A stretch of 64,000 nucleotides of DNA from Marinomonas spartinae (GTDB taxonomy: Bacteria > Pseudomonadota > Gammaproteobacteria > Pseudomonadales > Marinomonadaceae). The translations under genes and the position numbers were made by a program. Location of the stretch: positions 62,001 to 126,000 of the forward strand of contig NZ_FLOB01000006.1 of assembly GCF_900089775.1 (NCBI RefSeq), in the 5' to 3' direction. The notes beneath the pieces were generated by a model. The model was not told where the DNA came from and did not search any database. It saw only the letters and a list, made by a program, of their open reading frames with translations. Shown piece after piece: positions 28,240 through 37,004 of this stretch. Within the stretch, counting starts at the first letter, position 1; each line of letters starts with the position of its first letter.

Positions 28240-29691
28240 TTAGAGGGTAGGACGCTCAAACAAAGGTTTTCCTTCAGGCACTTCTTCATTGGGCATATCG
28301 CCCAAGTGCATGGGCTCTGGTGTGACACCATGGATAACCTTAGTATTCATATCAGGCCCTTTACGGATCAATTTGGAGAAGAAGTACCAAGCCCCAAACC
28401 AGACAAGAAGATCAAAGAACATAAAACCAATAAACCAAACGATTTCTGCGCCAATGCTCATTTGACTTACCCCTTCGGAGGTACGCATCAATCCATTGAT
28501 AAGCCAAGGCTGGCGTGCGACTTCACGGGTCCACCATCCTGTCCAAATGGCAATGTAAGGTAGCGTGGAGCTAAAAATGACAGTACGCAAAAACCATGGA
28601 TGACGCTGTAGTTTTTCGGCGGTGAACTGTCCTCGAAGGCGTAAGAAGAGAGCCCAAAAAGCCACTAACATGAGTGCCGCTCCGGCTGCCGCCATAATAC
28701 GGAAGGAGTAAAATGGAACCACAACAGGGGGGCGATCTGCTTTCTTAAATTGATCTAGGCCTGGCACCGTACTGACCCATTTATGGTCTTCGAGTAAGCT
28801 AAGAACATGAGGAATAGCAATTTGGAAGTCATTTGTTCCTTTCTCCTCATTGGGCCAAGCAATGACATTCCAGCTTGTATTTGGGCTGCCATCCGCATTA
28901 TAAGTATGCCAATGTCCTTCCATTGCGGCTAAGGCAGCAGGATCATATTTCGCTACGGTTCGACCTAGTGTATCTCCCATGTAAACCTGTAATGGCGCGA
29001 CAATCACTAATGCCATAATAGAGGCCGTCAAAGTACGCATAAACATTTTGGCATGGCGATTTTTATAAACCATCAAAGCCGAAATAGACGCAACAAAGAA
29101 GAGTCCAATTTCAAAACAAGCAATCAACATATGAGGAAATGCGGTTAAGAAATTGGGGTTGAAAATGGCATGGGTCCAGTTATCGACTAAAAACAGTCCT
29201 TTTTCAAGGTGAACACCGGTTGGAGTTTGCATCCAAGAGTTGGCCACCAAAATCCACATGGCAGACAGCATAGAAGAAAACGCCACATTAAAAGTAGCGA
29301 ATAGGTGCATCTTCTTGCCTATTTTGCCCCAACCAAAAATCATCAGGCCGATGAAACCTGCCTCGTACATAAAGGCAGTAATGGTTTCATAGCCAAGAAT
29401 GTTACCAAAAAACGGCCCTGCGGCTTGAGAAAAGGGGGCAAAGAGAATACCAAAAGACATCTCCATGGTAATCCCTGTGGCGACGCCCGCACCGAAGTTA
29501 ATGATGAAGAGTTTTTCAAAAAAACGTGTCAGTCGATACCATTCGTCATCATTGGTTTTAAGCCAGCGCCATTCACTAAAGAATAGGAAGGCGGCCAAAC
29601 CAATGGTCAACGGCGGATAAATAATATGCATTGACGTAATCCAAGCAAAATCAAGTCTTGCAAGGTCTGTCATGAGTGAGGGATCTATCAT
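28240..29691 (-). CDS. cydA: Cytochrome bd-type quinol oxidase subunit I
   Basis: Haem-bearing, quinol-oxidising subunit. ATG at 29691 (MIDPSLMTDLARLDFAW) follows GGAG at 7 nt; longer in-frame starts lack a site. The 483-aa protein carries His22 in ITSMHIIYPPL and the His in LTAFPHMLIACFE as expected haem ligands. It has GYETITAFMYEAGFIGLMIFGW and the WTGWWTREVARQPWL segment near the C-terminus. The stretch between helices 6 and 7 is short, so this is a short-Q-loop enzyme of the CioA type, often called cyanide-insensitive. A two-promoter arrangement with cydDC upstream is likely. Confidence 0.95.
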   Translation of the reverse strand: MIDPSLMTDLARLDFAWITSMHIIYPPLTIGLAAFLFFSEWRWLKTNDDEWYRLTRFFEKLFIINFGAGVATGITMEMSFGILFAPFSQAAGPFFGNILGYETITAFMYEAGFIGLMIFGWGKIGKKMHLFATFNVAFSSMLSAMWILVANSWMQTPTGVHLEKGLFLVDNWTHAIFNPNFLTAFPHMLIACFEIGLFFVASISALMVYKNRHAKMFMRTLTASIMALVIVAPLQVYMGDTLGRTVAKYDPAALAAMEGHWHTYNADGSPNTSWNVIAWPNEEKGTNDFQIAIPHVLSLLEDHKWVSTVPGLDQFKKADRPPVVVPFYSFRIMAAAGAALMLVAFWALFLRLRGQFTAEKLQRHPWFLRTVIFSSTLPYIAIWTGWWTREVARQPWLINGLMRTSEGVSQMSIGAEIVWFIGFMFFDLLVWFGAWYFFSKLIRKGPDMNTKVIHGVTPEPMHLGDMPNEEVPEGKPLFERPTL

Positions 29692-29918
29692 TTTTTTCTC
29701 CAGAAGTTGGAAGCTAAAAGACTGTCCTGAGGCAGTGTGTATAGGGATGCATTGGTCATGTTGGCACCATCGCAAATGTTAATCTGTATATACTTATTAT
29801 ACGTTATAGTTATAACCTTATGACTATAATTCATAATATATCCATAAAGTTTTCTATTAAGTGTTCAAAAAGCGGCTTGTCTTTTTAAACGCGCTTATCG
29901 CAATATTAAAAAGCACAA
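29692..29918 (-). promoter_or_regulatory. cydA upstream region, AT-rich
   Basis: This 227-bp gap between cydC and cydA holds no open frame. It contains dense A/T tracts and a palindromic GTTATAACTATAAC-type block near 29807-29820, followed by TTATGACTATAA. This looks like a separate promoter for cydAB with one or more regulator sites, but no single -35/-10 pair stands out. Confidence 0.3.
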
Positions 29919-31598
29919 TTAAGACATGATGCGCCCGTTATCCATCATCAAACGATGATCGGCGAGTGTCAGTAGCTGCGGTCGGTGAGTAATAATGATG
30001 GCTGTACGGCCTTGTAATAATCTCGCTAACGCTTGTGTTACTTGCTGTTCTGTTGCGGCATCTAGACCTTCTGTGGGTTCATCCAAGATGACAATAGGAG
30101 CGTCCTTAAGAAGGGCTCTAGCAATGCCGATACGCCTGATTTGTCCACCTGATAAGCGAGTGGCGGCTTCACCCACTTCGGTATCAAACCCTTCGGGTAA
30201 AGTCAGAATATCGTCAAGAATCGCTGCGGCACGACAAGCCTCAACCAGCTCATCATGGGTGGCATTGGGTTTAGCAAGGTATAAATTCGCTGCCAGAGTG
30301 GTATTGAATAAATGAACTTGCTGAGACACGACGGAGCAGAGTTTGCGGACCGTGTCGCCCGTTAAATTTTCTAGGTTCGCTTCACCGATGGAGATTTGTC
30401 CACTATCGGCGGCCCAAAATTTCAGTAATAACTGTGTCAAGCTGGTTTTACCTGAACCACTTGCTCCTTGAATCGCCAGCTTTTCTCCTTGTTTTAAGCG
30501 GAAACTGACTTCTTGAAGGGCGGGTTGCGTGTTTTGCGGATAGCGGAAACAGACAGCATCAAACTGTATGTCAAATTGTTCAGGGGCTGCACAAGGCTCA
30601 ATAGGATCGCTAACCGCAGGCTCTGCATCGACTAGATCCAAAATGCGCCGTGCGGCACTTCGCGTTTCGCCTAAGGCAAGGAAAGCGGCGGGCAAAGTGG
30701 TAACTGCTTCAAAGCTGGCCATACCAAAAAAAGCCAGCATAACGAGTTCTGGACCATCCAGCTGACCACTTTGTACCAAGGGAATGGCAATGACGATCAT
30801 TGCTAGCCAAGTTAATTGACTGAATAGTCCGTTCAAAGAGGTGCTGCTGGCATTAATGCGGTTTTGTTGCCTTTGAGGCGCAACCAGCTCCTTGTTCTCT
30901 TGTTGAATACTGTCGATCCGTTGTTGGCTGTCGCCATAGAGCGTTATTTCGGCCAAGCCTCGTACGGTTTCACTGACGCGTTGTCGCAACACAGATCTTG
31001 CTTCAACAATTCTCTGACCACTGTTTGCTCCTAAATGCAGGGCAGCCCAAGGTAGCGCAATGCCAACAATCAATAACCCCACTAGGTTGGTTAAAGCGAT
31101 AGCAGGGTTCCAAAATAAAAGGAAAATGACCATTAAAATACTAGCAAGCAGAGCCGCTAAAGAGGGGGTGAATAAGCGTAAGTAGGCATTTTCTAAACTA
31201 TCAATGTCGGCGCGTATGCGGCTTAGTAAATCGCCTCCTTGATAATACTGAAGTCGTGCTGGCGCTAAAGGTTCCAGTTTTTCAAAAAACCATTGGCGTA
31301 ACCCTGCAAGCAAGCGAAAGGTTGCTTCATGGGTAATTAATCGTTCAAGGTATCTCCCCGCAGTTCGTAAAATCGCTAACCCGCGAATGGCGGCGGCGGG
31401 AGTAAAATAATTGATAGCGGCTCCCGTCAAGCCACTAATTGCCATGGCGGTAATAAACCAGCCAGATACCGAAAGCAAGGCAACATTGGCAAGAATCACC
31501 GTGGTGGCGAGAAAAACCCCAGCCATCATCCAACCAAGGTAGGGACGGCTGATGTTAATAAGCCAGCGGAGCTCTCTATTATTGCGTTTACGCTTCAT
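29919..31598 (-). CDS. cydC: Heterodimeric ABC exporter CydC (cysteine/glutathione)
   Basis: Half of the CydDC inner-membrane ABC exporter of thiols needed for cytochrome bd assembly. The 559-aa protein has six N-terminal membrane segments (LATTVILANVALLSVSGWFI is typical CydC) and a C-terminal ATPase. That domain shows Walker A IQGASGSGKTSLTQ, signature TRLSGGQIRRIGIARALL, Walker B IVILDEPTEGLD and the H-loop in IIITHR. Its start overlaps the cydD stop by 4 bp, which couples translation and helps equal production of the two halves. Confidence 0.94.
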   Translation of the reverse strand: MKRKRNNRELRWLINISRPYLGWMMAGVFLATTVILANVALLSVSGWFITAMAISGLTGAAINYFTPAAAIRGLAILRTAGRYLERLITHEATFRLLAGLRQWFFEKLEPLAPARLQYYQGGDLLSRIRADIDSLENAYLRLFTPSLAALLASILMVIFLLFWNPAIALTNLVGLLIVGIALPWAALHLGANSGQRIVEARSVLRQRVSETVRGLAEITLYGDSQQRIDSIQQENKELVAPQRQQNRINASSTSLNGLFSQLTWLAMIVIAIPLVQSGQLDGPELVMLAFFGMASFEAVTTLPAAFLALGETRSAARRILDLVDAEPAVSDPIEPCAAPEQFDIQFDAVCFRYPQNTQPALQEVSFRLKQGEKLAIQGASGSGKTSLTQLLLKFWAADSGQISIGEANLENLTGDTVRKLCSVVSQQVHLFNTTLAANLYLAKPNATHDELVEACRAAAILDDILTLPEGFDTEVGEAATRLSGGQIRRIGIARALLKDAPIVILDEPTEGLDAATEQQVTQALARLLQGRTAIIITHRPQLLTLADHRLMMDNGRIMS

Positions 31599-33367
31599 AA
31601 TCCGGCCTTGCGATACTGGTTATAGCGCTCTGTGTAAGCTCCATTTAACGCCATTAATGCATCGTGCGATCCTTGTTCGATGATTTTTCCACTGTCCAAC
31701 ACCACAATTTGATCACTCTGCTCAATGGTGGTCAGCCGATGGGCAATGGTGAGTAGGGTACGGCCAACCGCTAGCCTTGCGATGGCAGCGGTAATCAGTT
31801 GTTCACTATGAGGGTCCAAACTGGCTGAAGGCTCATCAAGCAGTACGACGGGCGCATCTTTGTAAAACGCACGAGCCAAGGCAATGCGTTGGATTTCACC
31901 ACCAGATAGCCCTTGTCCACGGTCTCCTACAATGGTCTGAAAGCCTTGCGGAAGGCGGTTAATAAAGTCCAATGCGTGTGCATTCTCAGCCGCCTGCTTT
32001 AATGCGGCCTCGTGACCTTCTAAACGAGGTGACAGGGCAATATTTTCTTCAATGGTGCCATGGAATAAAGTAGGGTTTTGCGGTAACCACGATACATGCT
32101 GATACCAGCTGCTTGGGGCAATGTGTGCTAAGGGGGTTTCATCAACCATAATGTCACCTTGCGTCGGATTCAAAAAGCCCAGCAGCAATTGTCCTAAGGT
32201 GGATTTCCCCGCGCCGCTCACGCCAATAATCGCTGTGCGACTTCCTGCAGGTAGGGTAAGGTTGACACCGCAAAGAACAGGATCTCGTTTTGGATACGCA
32301 AAAACCAGATTGGAAAGGGTAATATTCGGTGCCTGTTGCAGGCACAGCTCAAGTTTACCATTATGCTCAGTAGGGGCTTGAGTATTCAGAAGCTCGATAA
32401 TGGGTTCAATGGCACCTAATGCATCCATTCGAGCATGAAACTGAGTGCCCATACTACGTAAAGGCAAGTAAAACTCGGGCGCAAGTAATAGGACAAAAAT
32501 ACCATTAAGGTAATGAATATCGCCATACATCAAGCGGAAACCAACATACACGGCGACCATGGCAATACTAATGGCGGCAAAGAACTCCAACACCATGGAA
32601 GAAAGAAACGCAATGCGTAACACCTTCATGGTCTGTAGACGATAATCTTCGGCTATTTGACCAATAAAGCGGGCTTCTTTTTGAGCCGCGTTGAATAATT
32701 TGAGTGTGGTTAGGCCTTCAATCATATCAAAAAAGTGGGCGCCCATACGTGTTAGGCTACGCCATTGTTGGCGATTCAGCTTTTCTGTCTGACTTCCTAT
32801 GATGATCATAAAGATGGGTAACAAGGGAGCAGTAATGGCCAAAATAAGCCCAGAGACCCAGTCAAATGGAAAGACAAACACTAAAATAGCCACAGGAATA
32901 ATGATAGCCAGCTGCTTTTGTGGCAAATATAGGCTGAAGTACTTTTCTAGTTCCTCGACACCATCCACCAACTCGGTTGCACGAGCACCAGAGCGCTGTT
33001 CTCGGCTCCATGCTGGCCCTAAATGATGAATATGGTTAAAGAGCTTGGCCCTTAGATCCGTACGCAGCCGAGCGGCCGCTTCAAAAGTGAATCGTTGATT
33101 GCCGTAATTGAGAATAGCGCGAACAAGAAATACCCCGACAATCCCAGCTAAATAGGGCCAAACGGCCATAATAGGTTGGTGTTCAATGGCGGTGGCGTTC
33201 AGTACATGGGCTAACAGCCAGCATTGAGCGATTAAGAAAAAGCCATTAACACTACCCAGCGTGATAGCGATATTGAGCGGACTTTTTACGGCTTTAGCCT
33301 GATTTTTGAGCCAACGATCCAGTTCGAGAGTGTGTTTTCTATCTCGTAAGGGGATGGGGTTGGCCAT
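31595..33367 (-). CDS. cydD: Heterodimeric ABC exporter CydD
   Basis: The other half of CydDC, 590 aa. The membrane domain contains GFFLIAQCWLLAHVLNA and GARATELVDGVEELEKYFSLYLPQ, characteristic of CydD. The ATPase domain has Walker A GVSGAGKSTLGQLLLGF, signature GLSGGEIQRIALARAF and Walker B VVLLDEPSASLDP. It is the first gene of the cydDC unit, and its upstream region carries a five-fold 11-bp repeat that resembles an ArcA-type array. Gene order cydD-cydC-cydA-cydB on one strand links assembly factor and oxidase. Confidence 0.95.
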   Translation of the reverse strand: MANPIPLRDRKHTLELDRWLKNQAKAVKSPLNIAITLGSVNGFFLIAQCWLLAHVLNATAIEHQPIMAVWPYLAGIVGVFLVRAILNYGNQRFTFEAAARLRTDLRAKLFNHIHHLGPAWSREQRSGARATELVDGVEELEKYFSLYLPQKQLAIIIPVAILVFVFPFDWVSGLILAITAPLLPIFMIIIGSQTEKLNRQQWRSLTRMGAHFFDMIEGLTTLKLFNAAQKEARFIGQIAEDYRLQTMKVLRIAFLSSMVLEFFAAISIAMVAVYVGFRLMYGDIHYLNGIFVLLLAPEFYLPLRSMGTQFHARMDALGAIEPIIELLNTQAPTEHNGKLELCLQQAPNITLSNLVFAYPKRDPVLCGVNLTLPAGSRTAIIGVSGAGKSTLGQLLLGFLNPTQGDIMVDETPLAHIAPSSWYQHVSWLPQNPTLFHGTIEENIALSPRLEGHEAALKQAAENAHALDFINRLPQGFQTIVGDRGQGLSGGEIQRIALARAFYKDAPVVLLDEPSASLDPHSEQLITAAIARLAVGRTLLTIAHRLTTIEQSDQIVVLDSGKIIEQGSHDALMALNGAYTERYNQYRKAGL

Positions 33368-33457
33368 GTATCAATATCCTTCATGCTCGGATTATTTGTG
33401 AAGAGGTCTATAAAATACTCCAATTTTGTAAAAGAATCATAAGGATAGAGTTGTTTA

Positions 33458-33512
33458 CGAATATTTACCGAATGTTTAACGAATGTTTCACGAATGTTTT
33501 GTGAATATTTAA
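33458..33512. promoter_or_regulatory. Five 11-bp direct repeats upstream of cydD (ArcA-like array)
   Basis: Five consecutive 11-bp units follow the pattern CGAAT(A/G)TTTNN: 33458, 33469, 33480, 33491 and 33502 (the last begins TGAAT). A weaker sixth unit may precede at 33447. Direct repeats at 11-bp centre spacing with TGTTTAA/ATGTTT character resemble published ArcA-phosphate sites (GTTAATTAAATGTTA type). They lie 91-145 bp upstream of cydD, and ArcA controls cyd genes in Escherichia coli. Confidence 0.65.
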
Positions 33513-33560
33513 TAAAGGCTTCACCAATTTAACGGGATCGAGATGAGGTGTGGGTTGGTT

Positions 33561-33575
33561 TATCCACTGTGGATA
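33561..33575. promoter_or_regulatory. 15-bp perfect palindrome in the cydD / transporter interval
   Basis: TATCCAC and GTGGATA flank a single T. It lies in the 359-bp divergent interval between cydD and the transporter at 33727 and could be an operator for either. No cognate regulator is evident. Confidence 0.35.
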
Positions 33576-33613
33576 TTGAGGAGTGGCTTGTCAAGCAAAG
33601 ACCGCCCTCTAAA

Positions 33614-33675
33614 TTATAAGCCAACCTCTAATATCACTAAGGCGTCTAGTATCAGGGGGGCCTTGGCCCGTGATA
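33614..33675 (-). pseudogene. Relic of a satD 3' end
   Basis: On the minus strand this stretch reads SRAKAPLILDALVILEVGL then stop. The complete satD gene ends RANATLILDTLAVLETGL then stop at 25982. About 43 of 55 aligned bases agree by eye, so the relation is real but old. Nothing upstream of the SR residues can be aligned, so only the last 20 or so codons survive. The relic sits at the upstream side of the cyd cluster and the intact gene at the downstream side, both on the same strand. Confidence 0.7.
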
Positions 33676-33726
33676 TGCTCACCCAAAATCTATTATCTAG
33701 CCAAAGCTCTTATTAAGGAACCGCCA

Positions 33727-34944
33727 ATGAATGGCCTGATTATCGCTGTATTTGTTGCCGTTTACCTTGGTATGGCCTTGGGCCGCTGGCCAGGTTTTGC
33801 TATTAACCGTACGGGTGTTGCTATGATAGGCGCCGTGGTGTTGATGGTGACACAGGCCTTATCCGGCTCCCAGGCCATTCAATCGATCGACTTTTCTACC
33901 TTAGCAGTGTTGCTTACCCTGATGGTATTGTCAGGTCAGTACGCCGCCAGTGGCTTCTTTGACTGGGTAGCCGATCGAATCACTCATATGCCTTTATCAT
34001 CCCGCTCTCTATTAGGTGTGGTCATTGGCATCGCTGGTGTGTTGTCCGCCTTAATGACGAATGATGTTGTGGTGTGGGCCACCACGCCAGTGCTGATCCG
34101 AGGCCTATTGGAAAGGGGGTTGGACCCCAAACCCTATTTAATCGCTCTAGCCTGTGCTGCCAACGCCGGCTCGGTGGCTACCATGATTGGTAATCCGCAG
34201 AATCTGCTGATCGCCCATGTGGGGGATCTGCATTTTCTGACCTTCGTAGGACGCTGTATTGTACCGGCCGTGCTAGCCATGGGGGTGGTGTATCTGGTGA
34301 TCGGCCGTTCTAAGTTCATGGATGCCAATCACGCGATTGCACCAAGGGGGAGCAAATCGTCTCAGCCATGTCAGCTTAAGCCACGGCTGTTGCTGAAAGC
34401 CGTTTTGGCGACCATAGCGCTCATTGCGATTTTTATTTTCGTAGAAGATAGGGGCAGCTGGTCCTTGCTGATTGTGGCGTTGTTACTGCTTAACCGAAAA
34501 CTTGGTACCGAGCGCCTATTGCAACAGGTGGACTGGCAGTTACTGGCGCTTTTTACTTGTCTGTTTATCGTTACCGGTGCCTTGGCCAATGCACCGGCGC
34601 TAGCCGGCGACTTTCAACATCTGTTAAGGGTGATGAATATTGATCATACCGCCGTGCTGGCGGGCCTGTCCCTGCTGGGAAGCAATACCATAGGTAACGT
34701 GCCTTGGGTCATGTTGCTATTGCCCATGGGGCATTGGCCGGATCATCTGCTCTACAGTCTGGCTATTTTCAGTACTCTAGCGGGTAATTTACTGATCGTC
34801 GGCAGTGTGGCCAATATTATTGTGATCGAGCAAGCCAAAGCCCATGATATTCATATTGGCTTTGGCGAGTTTGCCCGCATTGGTGTGCCCGTTACCCTGA
34901 TAAGCTTTGTATTGGCAGGTATCTGGGTGATGCTATCAATGTAA
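33727..34944 (+). CDS. SLC13/ArsB-NhaD superfamily ion transporter
   Basis: A 405-aa inner-membrane protein with about ten to eleven hydrophobic segments. ATG at 33727 (MNGLIIAVFVAVYLGMALGRWPG) is preceded by AAGGAACC; an upstream in-frame start falls in the promoter. The motifs LSALMTNDVVVWATTPV and ACAANAGSVATMIGNPQN near residues 100-160, and LLGSNTIGNVPWVMLLLP near 320, are the paired reentrant signatures of the ion-transporter superfamily that includes ArsB, NhaD and SLC13. Substrate cannot be stated. It diverges from cydD and converges on the EamA gene. Confidence 0.85.
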   Translation: MNGLIIAVFVAVYLGMALGRWPGFAINRTGVAMIGAVVLMVTQALSGSQAIQSIDFSTLAVLLTLMVLSGQYAASGFFDWVADRITHMPLSSRSLLGVVIGIAGVLSALMTNDVVVWATTPVLIRGLLERGLDPKPYLIALACAANAGSVATMIGNPQNLLIAHVGDLHFLTFVGRCIVPAVLAMGVVYLVIGRSKFMDANHAIAPRGSKSSQPCQLKPRLLLKAVLATIALIAIFIFVEDRGSWSLLIVALLLLNRKLGTERLLQQVDWQLLALFTCLFIVTGALANAPALAGDFQHLLRVMNIDHTAVLAGLSLLGSNTIGNVPWVMLLLPMGHWPDHLLYSLAIFSTLAGNLLIVGSVANIIVIEQAKAHDIHIGFGEFARIGVPVTLISFVLAGIWVMLSM

Positions 34945-34963
34945 ATTTAAAGTCTCGATAAGT

Positions 34964-35884
34964 TTATTTGGTTGTTCCTTTTTTGCGTTCCGACAGCCAG
35001 ATTCCTGCCAACACCATGGTCAAGGCGATAGCATGGTAAAAATGGAAGGTTTCGTGTAGCAGCAGTACTGCTAAAATAGGGGCGAAAATTGGCACAAAAT
35101 TAATAAACACTCCGGCTCTGGCGGGGCCGATCAACTCCACTCCACGCATAAAAAATACCTGAGAAATCAGAGAGGGAAAGAACGAAATATACAACACAAT
35201 CAGCCAGCCTTTCGGAGTAGGCCAGTAAGCTGCTCCAGTGGCTATTTCATAGACCAACGCGGGCAGCGCCGTGATCGCACCAATACTGGACAGAACCGTA
35301 AAGAACACCATGGCGGAGACGTTTGGTTTACTACGTAGGGCCAGAGTGTAGACGGCATAGCAAACACAGGCTATCAATATATAGCCGTCCCCCGGATTAA
35401 TGGACAGCTCTAGCAGCTTGGTCAGGTGGCCTTGGGTGGCCACTAGCGTCACCCCCAGTAAGGTGAGAATAATGCCAATTGCCTGCAAAAGATGGACTTT
35501 TTCCCGAAACAGCAACATGGCTCCGAGCAGGACCAATACTGGCACACTGCCTTGAATGATCCCAATATTAATGGCGGTGGTCTGGTAAGCGGCAATGTAA
35601 AACAGGGAGTTAAAGCAGGTGAAGCCCAAGGTCGCCATCAGTATCATTTTCAACAAATGGGGACGTATTATGTGCCATTCCTGACGTACTTGACGACCAT
35701 AAAATAACCACATCACGGCACTCACAATCAGCCAGCGTAGAGACACCACGGACAGAGGTGAGACCTGAGCAATCGCCAGACGGCCTGCAATGGTATTCCC
35801 ACCCCAAAACAGAGTGCATAAAATCAGTAAGATATAGGCATTGGAGTGAATGCGGGTAGTGAAGAAGCTCAACAAAGCGGTCAT
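34964..35884 (-). CDS. EamA/DMT family metabolite exporter
   Basis: A 306-aa membrane protein with ten hydrophobic segments in two EamA repeats: LCTLFWGGNTIAGRLAIAQV starts the first and YILIACVCYAVYTLALR the second. ATG at 35884 (MTALLSFFTTR) has TAAGGA upstream. The family exports amino acids and other small metabolites, but the substrate is not predictable here. It ends 19 bp from the convergent transporter gene. Confidence 0.9.
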   Translation of the reverse strand: MTALLSFFTTRIHSNAYILLILCTLFWGGNTIAGRLAIAQVSPLSVVSLRWLIVSAVMWLFYGRQVRQEWHIIRPHLLKMILMATLGFTCFNSLFYIAAYQTTAINIGIIQGSVPVLVLLGAMLLFREKVHLLQAIGIILTLLGVTLVATQGHLTKLLELSINPGDGYILIACVCYAVYTLALRSKPNVSAMVFFTVLSSIGAITALPALVYEIATGAAYWPTPKGWLIVLYISFFPSLISQVFFMRGVELIGPARAGVFINFVPIFAPILAVLLLHETFHFYHAIALTMVLAGIWLSERKKGTTK

Positions 35885-35931
35885 TATCAATCCTTAAAGT
35901 GGTACAGCGGATCCCAATTTATTTTTGCTTA

Positions 35932-36057
35932 CCAGCATACCCATGCTGGCCTAGGGAAGAAAGCAGAAACTGATCATTCACCGTTGGATTTTTCAATGAC
36001 TAGTGTGATTTTGGGTGATTGAGACACTGACCTCCGCGTATTGGAGTGGTGCTCCAA
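35932..36057. terminator. Two small hairpins between EamA gene and paralogue cluster
   Basis: CCAGCAT (35932-35938) pairs with ATGCTGG (35943-35949), and TTGGAG (36041-36046) pairs with CTCCAA (36052-36057). The second lies just past the stop of the minus-strand membrane gene and could end its transcript; neither has a T-run. Confidence 0.3.
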
Positions 36058-36075
36058 AGGCGCAAACTAATAAGC

Positions 36076-36444
36076 TTAAGAGTAAATCTGCAAAACCGCA
36101 GCCGATCCAAAAAAGAGAAGGACGCTTGTCATAAACCAGAAAAAAGCCAAGATAAACCATCGTTGGATATGTTTAGGTACCTTTTCCCTTTTTTCCAACA
36201 TGCCAAAGCGTTTAGCGTGAAATCGCCATAGGAACACCGTGGCGTATCGAAGAACGCCTTGCCCAGCAAAGAATAAGCCTAAACCGCTGAAAGTGCGACA
36301 GCCATTATCCAATATATCTTCAAGTTCAGAGAGCCATTTTTTCTTTAAATAAATGACGATTCCAAGCCAAATAATGAAAACTAAACCACCTAAGGCACCA
36401 GATCCAAAAATTATACCTTTAACTGTGTGATCGTCTAATATCAT
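36076..36444 (-). CDS. Small membrane protein, paralogue 1 of 3
   Basis: 122 aa from ATG at 36444 (MILDDHTVKG), with TAGGTG 9 nt upstream. There is a first hydrophobic helix (IIFGSGALGGLVFIIWLGIV), then a basic/acidic block IYLKKKWLSELEDILDNG. A second hydrophobic region with GLFFAGQGVLRYATVFLWRFH follows, then the highly conserved KRFGMLEKREKVPKHIQRWF and a C-terminal helix. I do not recognise the family. Two more copies lie directly upstream, in DNA nearly identical over parts of the central region, so this is a local tandem amplification. Confidence 0.8.
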   Translation of the reverse strand: MILDDHTVKGIIFGSGALGGLVFIIWLGIVIYLKKKWLSELEDILDNGCRTFSGLGLFFAGQGVLRYATVFLWRFHAKRFGMLEKREKVPKHIQRWFILAFFWFMTSVLLFFGSAAVLQIYS

Positions 36445-36545
36445 GTAATTTAACACCTAAGTGGATGCAGGGGGCGAGCGTCTACGCCACAGGTTTTATA
36501 GTGGGAAAGTAGGTTTGCTTGTTAGCAAAGTCGGATGAAAGTTAG

Positions 36546-36908
36546 TTACGCATAAATTTGCACTAATATGCCTGCAACAACAAACAAAGCAAAACTCAGC
36601 ATGAACTCCCAAAAGGCGAAAATAAACCAGCGTTGGATGTGTTTAGACACCTTATCTCTTTTCTCCAACATGCCAAAGCGTTTGGCGTGAAAGCGCCATA
36701 GGAACACCGTAGCGTATTGCAGAACACCTTGCCCAGCAAAAAACAGCCCCAAACTGCTGTAAAATCGGGTGCCATTATCAAGTGTGTCTTCTAACTGTGC
36801 CATCCATTTTTTCTTAAGATATATAACTATGCCTACCCAGAAAAACAATCCCAAGAAGCTAGCTATTCCACAGAAAGCCATAATGCCTATTGCTATTTTT
36901 GTTTCCAT
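36546..36908 (-). CDS. Small membrane protein, paralogue 2 of 3
   Basis: 120 aa, sharing with its neighbours the VIYLKKKW block, LEDTLDNGTRFYSSLGLFFA, GQGVLQYATVFLWRFHAKRF and GMLEKRDKVSKHIQRWF. Three hydrophobic helices are predicted by eye. The N- and C-terminal helices differ most between the copies, while the central charged loop is nearly fixed, so that loop is probably the functional part. Function unknown. Confidence 0.8.
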   Translation of the reverse strand: METKIAIGIMAFCGIASFLGLFFWVGIVIYLKKKWMAQLEDTLDNGTRFYSSLGLFFAGQGVLQYATVFLWRFHAKRFGMLEKRDKVSKHIQRWFIFAFWEFMLSFALFVVAGILVQIYA

Positions 36909-37004
36909 ATTGATTATTAATCCCTAATAAAATTGGTATAGCGGCCAACCACATCACCTAATTTATGACTAACAAGAGTGAGGGAAAGTAGATAGGCGAC
37001 AATT

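Noticed and set aside
33561-33575. TATCCAC/GTGGATA palindrome as part of a DnaA-box cluster or origin
   Set aside because: TTATCCAC resembles a DnaA box, but only a single inverted pair is present with no further boxes or AT-rich unwinding element, so no origin is claimed.
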